Shown here one piece after another: positions 36,601-49,200 of a DNA stretch of 64,000 nucleotides; within the stretch, counting starts at the first letter, position 1, and every line of letters starts with the position of its first letter. A program made the translations under genes and the position numbers. A model generated the notes under the pieces. That model saw only the letters and a list, made by a program, of their open reading frames with translations. It was not told the DNA's origin and ran no database searches. The stretch comes from Artocarpus heterophyllus (lineage: Eukaryota > Streptophyta > Magnoliopsida > Rosales > Moraceae): the NCBI GenBank assembly GCA_025403435.1, contig CM046354.1, forward strand, positions 16,370,424 through 16,434,423, read 5' to 3'.

Positions 36601-37495
36601 AGGAATATTCTGTTGAGATAATGCCTTAATTCATTCATTTAAAGTCTATGGTATAAATAAAAATTAAGTTAAAATAATATTTATGTGAATTTTTTTTCAT
36701 GTTATATTATATGTTAAATTATATTATAATTAAATATATATTATAATTACAAAAAATTAAAATTAAAATATGCGTTTACAAAAATTATCTTTTAATTTAA
36801 TTGAAGATGAACGTCTACAATCACTTTTGTACGTTGACATTTTTTGAGGTTTGCTTTAATCTGTCACCAATTTGCTCTCTTTTTTTTTTTGTTATGAAAA
36901 GCTTTTACGTTCCATGGGACCAAAAAAACATCCACAAAAGGAAGCTTAAAAATAGAAAAGGAAACGTTTATTATTGTGGAAATTTTTACCTAATTAAAAA
37001 GTTTTGATTTTTCAGTCAATGCTCAAATAAATTAGAATGGAAAGTTAACAAAAAAAATAAGGGTAATCTTTTTAATAAAATGGTTTAAGTATTGGATGTA
37101 TATAAGGATAGTTGTGAAATTAAATAAAATTTTTACATTAAAAAACAAATTAAAATTTTAAATATTTTGATGTGCCTTGAAAAAAAACACAGGTGTAAAT
37201 AAATGTACTCTTTAGTAAGAGACAATATTAAATATTATCTTAATTATAAATAGTATAAAACTCTCACATATTATTATAAAAAAAATTATTATAATATAAA
37301 ATTATTATATACTATAATAAAAGAATTTAACCATTAGTTATTGTCACTATATCGAACATCTTAAAAATTATTTCAAAAAAAGCGTCGACCGTCTCTCCGA
37401 ACAGCAAAAGAAAAAACAAGTCAACTCCACAAGGATTTTTTTTTTTTTTTTTTTTAAATAGAGGAGTCAAATTCCAAGTTGGTGAGCAACCAAAC
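36601..37495. other. AT-rich upstream region of the uncharacterised gene
   Basis: Long A/T runs, including a T run at 37437-37455. No gene. The promoter of the next gene probably lies at the right end. Confidence 0.4.
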
Positions 37496-37507
37496 CCACA
37501 AACAAGG

Positions 37508-38667
37508 ATGAAAGCGTGTGCTCACCACGACACCGTTTCAGTAACTGGTTTGTCTCCTTCCTTTTTTGCTTTTGCCTTCGTTTTTGTCTTTTTTAATGGA
37601 ATTTACAGAACCAAAACAGAAGCATCTTTCTTCCCTGTCTTCCTTCTCACCAAACACTCATCGAATTCTTTCTCTCTCTCCTCTCATTTTCTCTCTCTAG
37701 GCTCCTCCGTCGTCCTGGATCGCTCTATCTCAGATTCTCCGCATTATTCTGTTAAAGGTACGATTGACGATGTATGATCCTTGTATTTTCCATTTCTTTC
37801 TCGAAATTTATCGTCTTTCGTTTCTTTTTTTTTTTTCCCGATTGGTATTAATGTTTGTGATTTGGATTGGAAAGTTGTAAGGCATTTTAGTTAATTGAAT
37901 CAGTTGAAAGTGTATTTGAAATTTTGATTGATGTTTTGGTATAGAATTCTCTTTGAAAATGTTTAATATTTGATTGTTTCGGTTAAATGGATTTTTCCAA
38001 ATCTCTACCAAATTTTAGTGTTGGTGCAAAATCCAACTGGGTTTGGTTGTTTTCTTAGAATTGGAAATCTCGTAGTTTATGATGGTTTTCTTTTTCTTTC
38101 ATTTAGTTAAACATTTTTCTTTTTCTTTCATTTAGTTCTGTTTAAGTCAACGCTATGATATGCAATTCTCAACTTTTTTTCCAAAAAAAAATTATTTGAT
38201 CATTGATTCAGTTAATATTACTGTTGGAAGGATTTTTCCCCCTCAAATATGCATGTTGAATGGTGTGTTTTTTGATATTCAGCCTACTGTTCCAGTTCAC
38301 ACCTCAATATCTTGAATCCATTTTTAAGCAAATATTCATCTGTTTTCCAAATATTGTTTGGGTAGCAGTAGCATATTGTTCGGATCTAGATATGTTACTA
38401 TGAATTCGAAAAATTGTTGATTGGTTTTGACTGCTTATTGAACCTAATTCTTAATGCTGTTGTTTTGGTCTGGTATGTGCATTTATGAAACTCGGATTTT
38501 TTTTATAGAAATGTTTGGCATCTGTATGCTTTCATAGTTTAAGATCTCAAGGTATTGAGATTTTTGTAAAAATTAGAAGCTCAAAAGTTTTCTTATTTAG
38601 AGCACCGTAGATATATTTTTGCTTACCCTTTATCTCCCTCTGCAGGTTGACTTCTAGCAGACTAACA
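37508..38667 (+). other. 5' leader with intron of the uncharacterised gene
   Basis: A CT-rich leader (37660-37700) ends at the donor TTAAAG|GTACGA (intron from 37758). The acceptor CTCTGCAG ends at 38645, 22 bases before the ATG. This gives a leader intron of ~888 bp. The upstream ATG-started frame at 37508 is not in continuity with the main ORF. Confidence 0.5.
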
Positions 38668-40184
38668 ATGGACAATTTTTTCAGAGATGTAAATCGGGAG
38701 TCTGTGCCCTCTCCACAAGATGCACTTAGATGTCCATTTTTGAGAAACATCCATGAGCCTACCAACTTTTCATTCTCCTCATCACTGGCTCCTGTGCCTG
38801 TAAGTTCTGGTGTTCAATTCTTGCATTTCTGAGTATTCTTTTCTTAGCCATATATATCACCTTATCTTTATCCTATTATCCATCAGCAGAAACAGCCCTT
38901 TACTTTGATCTTCCCTTCTTTCCTTGCAAATTGTTAATGCACAATTTGCATAACCACAAAATGGCACTAATGCTGCTTCTGCAGTGGATGACCTTCTTGT
39001 TGAACTAAACAACTTGCCCGTAAGTTCTAATATTAGAATGTAAAACATGTAACCATGTGCGCCTTAGGATGGTATTTTGTCTCCACTACTGCCAACTGTG
39101 CTTGTTTTTCAACTAATCTGAAGTAGCATGTTTATTTTATTCATAACAGGTGAGAGGAGCTAAAGGTCCAATATTTGAAGATGGCCCCAATTTTGATACG
39201 GCATTTAGGCTCTTCCATGGGCGTGATGGAGTAGTCCCTCTTTCGGAAAGATCATATGTGCCTGCCAAGAAAGTTGAACCTCAACCACCCCCATCCCAGT
39301 TTAATCCTTTGGCTGCAAGAGCTGCCACAATCAGTCTATCAGCTTTTGGACCTGGAGGGCCATTCAGCTTTGATTCCTTTTCTGAGAAATGGAAGAATCA
39401 GAAAAGAAAATCCAAATCAACGAAGAAAGAGCCTTCACAGGTACATGATTGAATCCCAAACTGCAAAATTCCCCACTAAGCTTTCTATTATTTATATCAA
39501 AATGGGAAAATTCTCTGAAAATTAAACTGTAGGTCATTAATCAAATTGTCTTCTCAGGGAGGGGATTCAAAGCACGAGGCGTTGAGTAATGAGTGGCTGC
39601 AAACTGGGAATTGTCCAATAGCCAAGTCGTATCAAGCAGTTAGTAAGGTTCTTCCACTTGTTGCAAAGGTTTTCCAACCTCCTCCAGGCATGAAACTTAG
39701 ATGCCCACCAGCAATAGTCGCAGCTCGAGCAGCTCTTGCAAAGACTGCATTTGCAAAGAACCTCCGTCCACAACCATTGCCCGAAAAAGTACTTGTGATT
39801 GGTTTGTTGGGCATGGCAGCCAATGTTCCTCTAGGAATATGGAGGGAACATACTGAAAAATTCTCACCGTCCTGGTTTGCTGCTGTCCATGCAGCTGTTC
39901 CGTTCATAGCCATGCTTAGGAAGTCTGTGTTGATGCCAAAGTCAGCAATGGCATTTACAATTGCAGCATCAGTCTTGGGACAAGTGATCGGCTCTAGAGC
40001 TGAACGATATCGGTTGAAGGCAGTAGCCACCAGAAAATTGGCTTTTACTCGGACCTCTAATGGTGAATCAAGCCAGTTACCCGTGGTTAATGTGACAGTT
40101 GGTCATTGTAGTGGTGTGGCGGATTGGAATTCAGTCGCACTGCCTGTGGCAAGGCCTTCTTCGTCCGCAAACGTTTTCAGTTGA
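38668..40184 (+). CDS. Uncharacterised conserved-type plant protein, ~349 aa, hydrophobic C-terminal half
   Basis: Exons: 38668-38799, 39150-39440 and 39558-40184, all in frame. I do not recognise a named family. Residues 1-140 are soluble, Pro/Phe-rich and hold blocks such as RCPFLRNIHEPTNFSF, KGPIFEDGPNFDTAFRLFHG and ARAATISLSAFGPGGPFSFD. Residues ~142-165 are basic (KNQKRKSKSTKKE). After ~190 the chain alternates cationic and hydrophobic stretches: VLVIGLLGMAANVPLGIW, SWFAAVHAAVPFIAML and AMAFTIAASVLGQVIG, three candidate membrane segments or buried helices. The tail is Ser-rich with no obvious retention signal. Coding is supported by clean splicing, a leader intron and even amino-acid use. 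It may be a membrane or organelle protein, but that is only inferred from hydropathy. Confidence 0.8.
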
Positions 40185-41116
40185 TTTTTTTTGTATTTGA
40201 CTTTTCAAAATTGGTGTGTTATAATGTTGTAATTTGGCCGAGTGTAATTCTCCATTCCCAAATGGCGTGTGTTCATCTGTTTCTTTGAAGCGTTCCAAGA
40301 ATAATGGATGATATATAGAATAAAGTAATTAAAAAGTACAGAGTGTTTGTTGTATTTTTTTACATTACGAAACTAATTATTGTGCTACTAATGTTGGGAT
40401 GAAAAGAAAAAAAAATTAAAGGATAACAAAAAAAATGTTGGAATAGAGTCTCCTTCCAAAAAAAAAAATTGTTGGCATAATCATATGACAATTTCAGTCG
40501 TTCATTACAAAATTATACTTTGTTTCATTAAAAGTTCAAACCTTAAGAGAAGCTTATAAATGCATATAAACATCTCTATTTTTCTGCCCAAAAAACACAA
40601 AATGAAAATCTAAAACGAATTAAAAAGAAACAAGAAACACAAATTGAATGGATCTGTTTGATTGCATTTATAAGCTAATAATCTTAGGACAATTTCATAG
40701 GTGATCAATAGTTTCCAACTTTCACTAAATTTTCAATAATTTGTGTGAATTAGAAGAAGGAAAAAAAAGTAATAAATATAATAGAAAGCTAAGTGGGGGA
40801 ATTATCAGTTTACTCCATTCCCGTGGAGAGAGGAGTGAGAGAGTTTTTTTTCTTTTTAATGTTAACTTCCTACTAGGAAAAACTTGAAATTTTAGTATTC
40901 AGAAAGGGTGAGATTTCTCTTTCCCTTTTTAGTTGAAGAAAGAAGCGTAAAATTCATTATTTATGGGCTAATGGCTATTGCATAAAAGTGTTGAGTGTGT
41001 ATAAATCTACAGAGCGAAAAAGTTCCCACTTACGACGAACAAAAGCAAACATCAGATTAAATCATGTGATTTTAAAAGAAGTTAGTTACAACAGTCTGCA
41101 TTCAATACACTAAAAA

Positions 41117-41280
41117 AGTGTTTCGTAAAGTCTTTAAAACTGTTAATTTGAACTGGTTTTATTATAGTATATAAAAATCTTATATTGTAATAATTTTTTT
41201 TATTGTTGTTGTAATATATGAAAGTTTTATATTATTTATAATTAAAAAAATAGTTAAACTACAGTCGTTAAATACACTCT
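41117..41280. mobile_element. Possible third, decayed copy of the GTGTTTG MITE family
   Basis: Starts AGTGTTTCGTAAAG and ends CGTTAAATACACTCT, an imperfect inverted repeat. Its interior has TGTAATATATGAAAGTTTTATATTATTTATAA-like text similar to the copies at 14604 and 16164. Diverged. Confidence 0.4.
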
Positions 41281-41709
41281 ATAATTTCACCTACACCTAT
41301 TTTTGGCTTGATATATTTATGCTAAATTAGATGTAACTAATTTTTTTTTAAACTAAGATGTGGCAATTTTTTTTTTTTTTGAATGGTAGATGTGACCAAT
41401 TTCAATGTCATAGAATTCCGGTTTTTTATTTTAGGAGAAGAAGGGAAATGTTGGATTTACTTAAATAATTGTGAGTAAATATCATATATCAAAATAATTA
41501 AAATAAATGTCTATTAATTAAATATCAACAATAAAAAATTCCAAACTTTCTAATTCTACAACCTTTCTCTACCTCTACACATCTTTTATCCTTTCTTCCA
41601 TTCTTTTGTTGGGTTATTGGTTCGACCTCCATGAAATCATGAGGCCAAAATCACGAAGTTACCGGGAGCAGCTGTCGGAGTCACACAAGGAGTAGATTCG
41701 GTGCCAGAC

Positions 41710-42060
41710 TAGCACAGCGATCAAGCGTTGCCGAAATCATGTGCCAGAGTCGCTTGAGGTCTCGCACAAGGAAGCACCGAAGTAGCAGAGGGAGGCGTTG
41801 AAGTCGCGGAGGGAAGCATCGGAGTCGCAAGAGGTCGCAGAAGTCAACGCTGGAGTCGCAGAGGTTGCTGAAGTCGTCACCAGAGCTGAGAGAGAGTAGA
41901 GGAAGAGAGAAAGGGAGAGAGAGGAGAGCTCGCCCTTGCCATCGCTGTCTCTATCCGAACCGACCTTTGCCGTCTCCATCGCTGTCCGTGCCTACCCTCG
42001 TCGTCGCCATTGTTTTCCGAGCTTGCCAACGCCATTGATGTCCAAGCACATCGACGAAGG
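41710..42060. repeat. Degenerate short tandem repeat (GAAGTCGCAGAGG type)
   Basis: 41740-41890 has repeated GAAGTCGC-GAGG/GGAGTCGC words every ~21-33 bp; 41935-42050 changes to repeated GCCATCGCTGTC/CCGTCTCCATCGC words. GC-richer than its surroundings. Probably a decayed minisatellite. Confidence 0.5.
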
Positions 42061-43223
42061 AGTTGCAGAGAAGAAACGGGGGAGAGAGGAGAGGGGAGAG
42101 AAAGAGATAGAGGGGATATTTTGAAACGAGTAGGAGAGAGGAAAAAAAATCAGATTCGAGGAGAAAGAAGAAAGAAAGAAAAAGCCAGATTTAAAATCGA
42201 GGCCCTTTTTGAAGAATCTGAAAAAAGGGTAAAAAAAAAATTCATAATTGAGGAAATGATTTTTTTTTACAAAAAAAGTTTATTTTTTAAAAAAAAAAGA
42301 CGAAAAATTATTATAACAATAAAATAAACCTTAATAAAATAAAATAAAATAAAAACAGATTTTATGTCTAAAAAATATATATTTTTACATTAAAAAGCTC
42401 TTAAAAAAATTATTTACTTAAAATTATTTTTTTTTAAAGTTATTTTTCAAAATACCTCGACAGTTTTAGTCTATACAATGACATAATTTAGACATCTTAT
42501 GCCAAATGACTTTTACAAACATTTAAAATTGTTTATAACATTTCCTATCAAAATGTTTTAAAAGTCTAACATTTATTATAATTTCCCTTTTATTTCACAT
42601 ATCACTTACACTGGTCAATACACCACCTTTTTTTTTTTTTTAAATCTTACACCACTTTTTATTTGTATTACTTTAATGTGAATCAGTGTTAAATTAGCGC
42701 TAAAACAGATTCATAAAACCATTGGTTTTTTTCTTTTTTTTTTCAAAAAAAAAAACTTTTAGCTCATTTTCAAATACAAGAGAAAATAAAAAGGGATCAA
42801 TAGAGTATCAACCGTAAACGCTAATCGACATGAGATTGGGTTCAACCCTATCTAATTAGGTTGGTCTAATCTTTTTCTTATAATTAAAAATTCGAAGAGA
42901 GCTCCACAGACATTGTTGGAATACTCCCTAAAGAATGAATCCCAAGACGAGGAGGACATCTGATAATGAGACGTCTTTTTTTTTTTTTTTTGACACTTAT
43001 CATGTTAATCCATTATGTTGATATGCAGTGGCTGATCTTATTTTTACGAATCTGCAGCTTAGCATTCTGAACCGTTCGATTAAGACACACAGTCGCATCC
43101 ATGCAGCATGCCGCATGGAGACTTTCCCAATTTTACAATATTCTTAAAGCAATTTGTTTTAAAGGAAGAAACCAATAGAAAATATTCCATTTTGTTATTG
43201 TCGTACGTCGTCTGCGGCTTTTG

Positions 43224-46200
43224 ATGGTGTCGTCGCGAATGTCGAACTCTTCTTCTCATGAAGCTCGGCCTCTGAGATTCGGATTCTCTTGGCCCGATCT
43301 CAACGACGGCATTTTCTACAACGACGTCGTTCGACCCTCCGATTCCGGTCCCCTTTCCCTTCTTTCATTTCCTTTCTCTCACATACATCTGCTGTTTGGT
43401 TGCCGCGAAAATGAAATAAAACTAAAATCTGTGTCTTTGTCTCTTTCTTCGATTCTTGACACATGTTAACTTTCTTGTATAATTTGCAGAATTGACACTG
43501 ATTCAGTTCTACTCCAGGAAGTATAAGAATTCAGCTGCGCTTCAAGGGTAGGTTTTTCCATATTCTACTCATTTCTGTTTCCTCTGTTTGGTTGCTCAGA
43601 GACTATGCTCTGAGTTGATTAACCATAAAAAACTAAAATATTAAAAATATTATATTGAAGAACTATATTAAGTAAAAGGCAAGCAATTGATTTTTTTTCC
43701 CATATTTAACTGATTATTGAGCAGTTGGTTGCGGCGAATTCAGAATGGACAGGTGCGATAATTAAAAATAAAATTTTGATAATTTTTGTATGCAATTTTT
43801 TTTTTTTTGAGTGTGTGATTTTGAGTTCAATTTGGTGTGGTGCAGATAACTGTTGATGGCAGAGTTGTTAGAGAACCCGATACGATTCTCAGGTTATTTG
43901 TTAATGGAAATTTCTTGCTTCCTTAGCTCATATTGGTTATTATATCACTTCAATAAATTCTTATGCGTTTCTTCTTGATGTAATTTAATTTTTTTTTTAG
44001 TATTGGTTCGGAGCTTGTCTATCATAGACTGCCGTGGAAGGAGCCCGATGCGCCGCACGTTCTCGAGACTCTATATGAAGATGGTGATATGGTAATGCTC
44101 TCTTAAGTTATGGTAACTACATTTGCTTGTTTGCTTGATTGATGAGTTAAGGACTTGCAGTCATGCAAATGCTTATTACAGTAATGGTACTAATGGCATA
44201 TTGGCTTCTTTTTTTATTGTTAACGAATAATGATTTATTGTGTTGTGTTAAAATAATTTGGAACCCTTTCTTTCGGGTTTTTGGAATGTTTGAGAAATTT
44301 TCTTTAATTTCTTTTATCTTCCAAAGTCCAAATCGGCAAGCAAATGTAGTATTGGAATTACTTTTTAAAGGAAAAAACTCATGGCTATAAATCTGTAATA
44401 TCCATCTTTTTATAGTATACAGCTGCCATGTTATTGTCATTCTCGATGTCAGCTATTTCTTCTTGACATGAGTGGTAATACTATATTCAGATTGCTCTAA
44501 ATAAGCCATCTGGGCTGCAAGTATTACCTGGAGGCCTTTTTCAGCAACGAACAGTTCTGACACAGCTTCATTGGCGGGCAACCAAGCAGAGTTCTTCTCT
44601 GGTGTGCCAGGAACCAAACCCTGTTCCTGTTCATCGCCTCGGAAGGGGCACTTCAGGTCAACTTATACATTTAATCATTGTGTTTGGCTTGTTTAAGTGG
44701 ATGTCCATATTATTGAAATATCTATGTCCAACAAGTTAACAGTCATGCTAATTTTTATATGCATGCTCTTCGTGTAGTCTGTGTCAAGAGAATGAAGCCA
44801 AATTTTTAATAAGTTTTACTTTTTTTTTTCCCGAAGTATTGGCATCAGAAACTCCTTTTATTTGATATGATTCGGAATTGTTTCTTTTTCTGGCTAATTT
44901 GTTTGATTTGGCTCTAGGAATATTGCTTTGTGCAAAGACAAAACTAGCAAAAACTCGGCTAGCAGCATATTTTGCTGATGGGACATCTAATGTTGGAGGC
45001 AACAGGTGAGAGAAAATGACCTGTTTGTAAGTACCCACTATAAGATTTCAATTGGCACTTGATGTATATTCCTTAAAGCTAATTAATAGCTATCAACAAG
45101 ATAGATGCTCTTGTTTATCATGTGTGTCGGACTTTTGATTAGCTGATTGACTTGTTAAAAAGTTTGCTGATTAAATTTAGAATGGATACAGTAAAACCAA
45201 TTTGGAGGTCACAAGAAGGAAAATTTTAAAGATATACCGGGCACTGGTAACTGGCATAATTTGTGAGGACAAGGTAATGTCCTTGGCCCTCTTTTTAACT
45301 CTTTGCTTCCATGACTGCATTCTGAATTTCTGAGCTTCATATATTGTAACTCATCGAAGGTTACATATGTCCTTGGTCTACGTATTGACTAATCATGGCA
45401 TGCTCCAACTACTACCCCTGTGAATTCTTAAAGATTCAACCCGAAATCAAAGTGGAAATTTGTAACTATATAAATATCTGTGGAAAAAAAGTGATTTGTG
45501 TGATTTGTGGGAGTGATTAGTGGGATGTATATTTGTACAATTAGCTGTAATTGATTGACAGTTTGTATCCCTAGAATTAGGCTGATTTGATTGTTCCTAG
45601 AATCATGGGATCTGATATAGATTAGTTGATCTGATATAGATTAGTTTCTTCTTTTCTTTTGCTAGGATCATTATATATAGTGTCTAATTCATTGTGAATA
45701 ATCAGAAATGTAAATAAAGAAAATTCTTCCTCATAGCTTTCTTCTCTCAGCTTCTCCATATTTTTTCTTTCCTCAGTTTTTAACATGGTATCGGAGCTGG
45801 TTCTGTGTGAATTTTTTCATTGCTGCCGTGTTTGTTCCAGCCTTAATTGTTGAATTTTATGCTTTGTCTTCCTGTTTCTGCAACTTGAAACTGCACACCT
45901 TCTCTTTGGGTCTTCGTCGCCATTTTTTTAACCAGCAGCTTTGTCACTCCTGCCAGCCTTCATTGCTGGTGTTCTCTTTTCTGCCTTAATTGCCTACCCA
46001 TTTTTTTTTAACCAGCAGCTTTGTCACTCCTGCCAGCCTTCATTGCTGGTGTTCTTTTTTATGCCTTAATTGCCTAGCGGTCAGGTCTCTTTGTGGAGGA
46101 TGTCGGAGGTTGCATAATCAACTAATAAAGTACAATCAGAGGAAATTGTTCGTCCTCAATAGCCCTGGGAAGTGCAGAATATTCAGACTGCATATAGGTT

Positions 46201-49200
46201 GGATGGAAAAAATTACCTTAAATGGTCCCAACTTGTTCACACCGTGCTGAAAGGGAAAGGGAAGATCAGCCATCTCACAGGTACAGGACCAAAACCAAGA
46301 GACCCTCGTTTTGAAGCGTGGGATGAAGAGGATTCCATGATAATGGCATGGTTATGGAATTCTATGACTCCTGAGATTAGCGACACATGTATGTTCTTGG
46401 CTACGGCTAAGGATATTTGGGATGCAATCCAACAAACATATTCAAAGGCTAGAGACGTTGCTCAAGTATATGAAGTTGAAGACGATGGCTGCAAAACAGG
46501 GAAGTGAAACAGTTACTGAATATGCAAACCAATTGAAGGCTTTGTGGCAAGAACTTGATCATTATAGGGTGATAAAAACCAAATGGCCTGAAGATGCTAC
46601 TATCCTAAAGGATTTCATCGAGCAAGATAGAGTCTATGATTTTCTTGTTGGGCTTAATCCAGAATTTGATCAAGTAAGAATTCAGATTCTTGGCAAACAA
46701 GAAGTTCCGCGCTTTAATGAGGTAGTGGCATTGATTCGAGGTGAGGAAAGTAGAAGAGGGTTGATGCTTGAACCACAAAATATGGACAGTTCAGCTATGG
46801 TCGCCAGTGGTGGAAATAATTCAGTCACAAACATGAAAAAAGCAACAATTTCTGAAGGAAGAAAACCTGGACAAGCAAAAGTCCAGAATCGTGACTATAA
46901 GGACAGCTTGTGGTGCACTTATTGTAAGAAGCCACGCCATACTCGTGAGCGATGTTGGAAGCTCCATGGAAAGCCTCCAACCTGTGAGTGGGGACAAAAA
47001 AGAGAGCAGCCAAGGAACAATAGTCAGGCTTATGTTGTGGCACAGCAAACTGAAGCAACATCAAAGGAGTCAAGTGGTCTCAACCAAGAAGAGGTCGAAA
47101 GAGTGAGATCTCTCATTGGAAACCTTGACAAACCTTCGAGTACTTGCTTATTGGTGTGTTCAGGTAAGTTCCCACCCTCTATTGGATTAAATGTCTCGGG
47201 TACAACCTTTGCCAACTCTTGGATCATAGATTCAGGAGCTACCGACCATATGACCCACTCACCAAATGTTTTTTTCACATATTTCCCATGTCCAAGCAGT
47301 AGGAAAATAGCCACAGCTGATGGTTCTTTGACCACTGTAGCAGGTGTAGGAGATGTTAAAATAAGCCCATCACTGACCTTAAAAAATGTTCTTCGTGTCC
47401 CTAGATTATCCACAAACCTTGTCTCTATTCAAAAGCTTACTCAAGATTTATAGTGCAATGTAGTTTTTCATCATAATTATTGTGTATTTCAGGACAAGGA
47501 TTCGGGGAGGATGATTGGACATGCTAAAGAACGGGATGGACTCTACTATCTTGAAGCACCGAGCCAATCAAGCATCACCAAAGGCAAATTACCTCTTTCT
47601 TTTATTTCAGAATTCTGTTCATCCAATAAAGAACAAGTTTGGCTTCATCATCGCCGACTTGGACATCCATCATTTAGAGTCATTAAAATTATGTTTCCTT
47701 CCTTATTTCAAGGTCTAGATGTTGAGAGCTTTCATTGTGATGTGTGCGAACTTGCTAAACACAAACGTGTACCTTTTCCAGTTAGTAATAAAAGAAGTTC
47801 TATTCCTTTTTATCTCATTCACAGTGATATTTGAGGTCTTTCTACTATTCCTAATGTATCTGGGGCAAGATGGTTTGTGTCATTCATTGACGATTGTACT
47901 CGTGTTACATGGCTTTTTTTACTTAAACAAAAATCTGATGTCAGTACCGTTCTCCCAAAATTTTGTTCCATGATTAAGAACCAATTTGGGGTTAATATCA
48001 AAAGGTTTAGGACAGATAATGCCAGGGATTACTTTAATCAAGTCCTAACTCCTTACTTTCAAAAGGAAGGGATAGTACATGAGTCATCCTGTGTCAATAC
48101 ACCATAGCAAAATGGAGTGGCAGAAAGAAAAAATGGTCACCTTCTTGAGTTAACCTAAGCCTTCTTGTTCCAGAAAAATGTGCCTAAATCTTTTTGGGGA
48201 GAAGCAGTTCTTACAGTCATTCATCTTATAAATCGTCTACCTACCAGAGTCTTGGGATTCAAGAGTCCAATGGAAACACTCTCAACATTCTATCCGAACC
48301 TACACACTACAAATAATCTTGTCCTTAGGATATTTGGGTGTGTGTCATTTGTCCACATCCATAATCAAAAGAGGGGGAAGTGGGATCCAGAGCGTTAAAA
48401 TGTGTCTTTGTAGGGTATTCTTTAACTCAGAAAGGATACAAGTGTTATCACCCTCCATCAAAGAAGTTTTATGTCTCTGTGGATGTTACGTTCAACAAAC
48501 AAGAGTCTTCCTTCACCACACCTTATCTTCAGGGGGAGAATTCAATAATTGAGGTTAAGGACGAGGGTTCCTTACTTGATCTACCATCACTTCCCATATC
48601 TAAACCAGTTCCTATGCCTGGTTCCATAGTGTCAAGTCCTGAGTCTCTGTCTGATCCTAAATTCGAGTCCATGCCAGATCCTATATCTGAACCCGTCCAG
48701 AAAATCCCAACTCTGCTCTTGAAGATGTGAGATTTGGCAAAGGCAAGGTATTTTCAAGAAAGAGGACAGCTGTCCCTGAATCTGTGCAAGTCCAAGAATC
48801 CAACCTAAATTCTGAGAATGAGGTAACAATTTCTAATCCTTCATTGCAAGCTGAAACTGAATTTCATATGAGTGCAAATGACAAGGATCTTCCCATTGCT
48901 CTTAGGAAAGGAACTAGAGAGTATAGAAAATGACCTTTATACTTGCTTGCACACTATTTGTCCTTTAAACACTTTTCACCATCTCACAAAGCCTTCCTTG
49001 TTAGCTTAAACAATATTGCCATCCCGACCACCTTATCCGAGGCTTTGTCCAGTGAGAAATGGAAACAAGCTATGAATGTGGAGATGGAGGCATTAGAAAA
49101 AAATAAAACTTGGGAGTTGGTGAAGTTACCAGCAGGAAAGAAACCCGTGGGGTGTAAATGGGTTTATACAGTAAAGTATAGAGCAGATGGATCGATAGAG

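Larger units (their letters stand above)
40185..43200. other. Intergenic region, AT-rich with repeat fragments
   Basis: Holds the 3' end of the previous gene, a MITE-like fragment at 41117-41280, a GTCGCAGAGG-type degenerate repeat at 41700-42060 and many A/T runs. ORFs at 41737-42327 come from low-complexity sequence. No gene is supported. Confidence 0.5.

Noticed and set aside
38959..39018. In-frame stretch NGTNAASAVDDLLVELNNLP ending at a GTAAGT
   Set aside because: It reads like an exon, but no AG acceptor lies in the needed phase; the strong acceptor inside (TTCTGCAG) gives a 35-nt exon with an in-frame stop. Kept as intron; an alternative exon is not excluded.
39632..40030. 132-codon minus ORF opposite the uncharacterised gene
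   Set aside because: It is the antisense shadow of a well-supported exon, with no domain of its own.
41737..42327. Two ~80-105 codon frames near 42 kb
   Set aside because: They arise from a degenerate tandem repeat and GA-rich sequence; no intron structure or homology seen.
45181..45191. Acceptor at 45180 for PUS5 exon 8
   Set aside because: It reads into a stop after a few codons; ACAG ending at 45191 keeps the TNLE--RRKILKIYRALVTGII block in frame.
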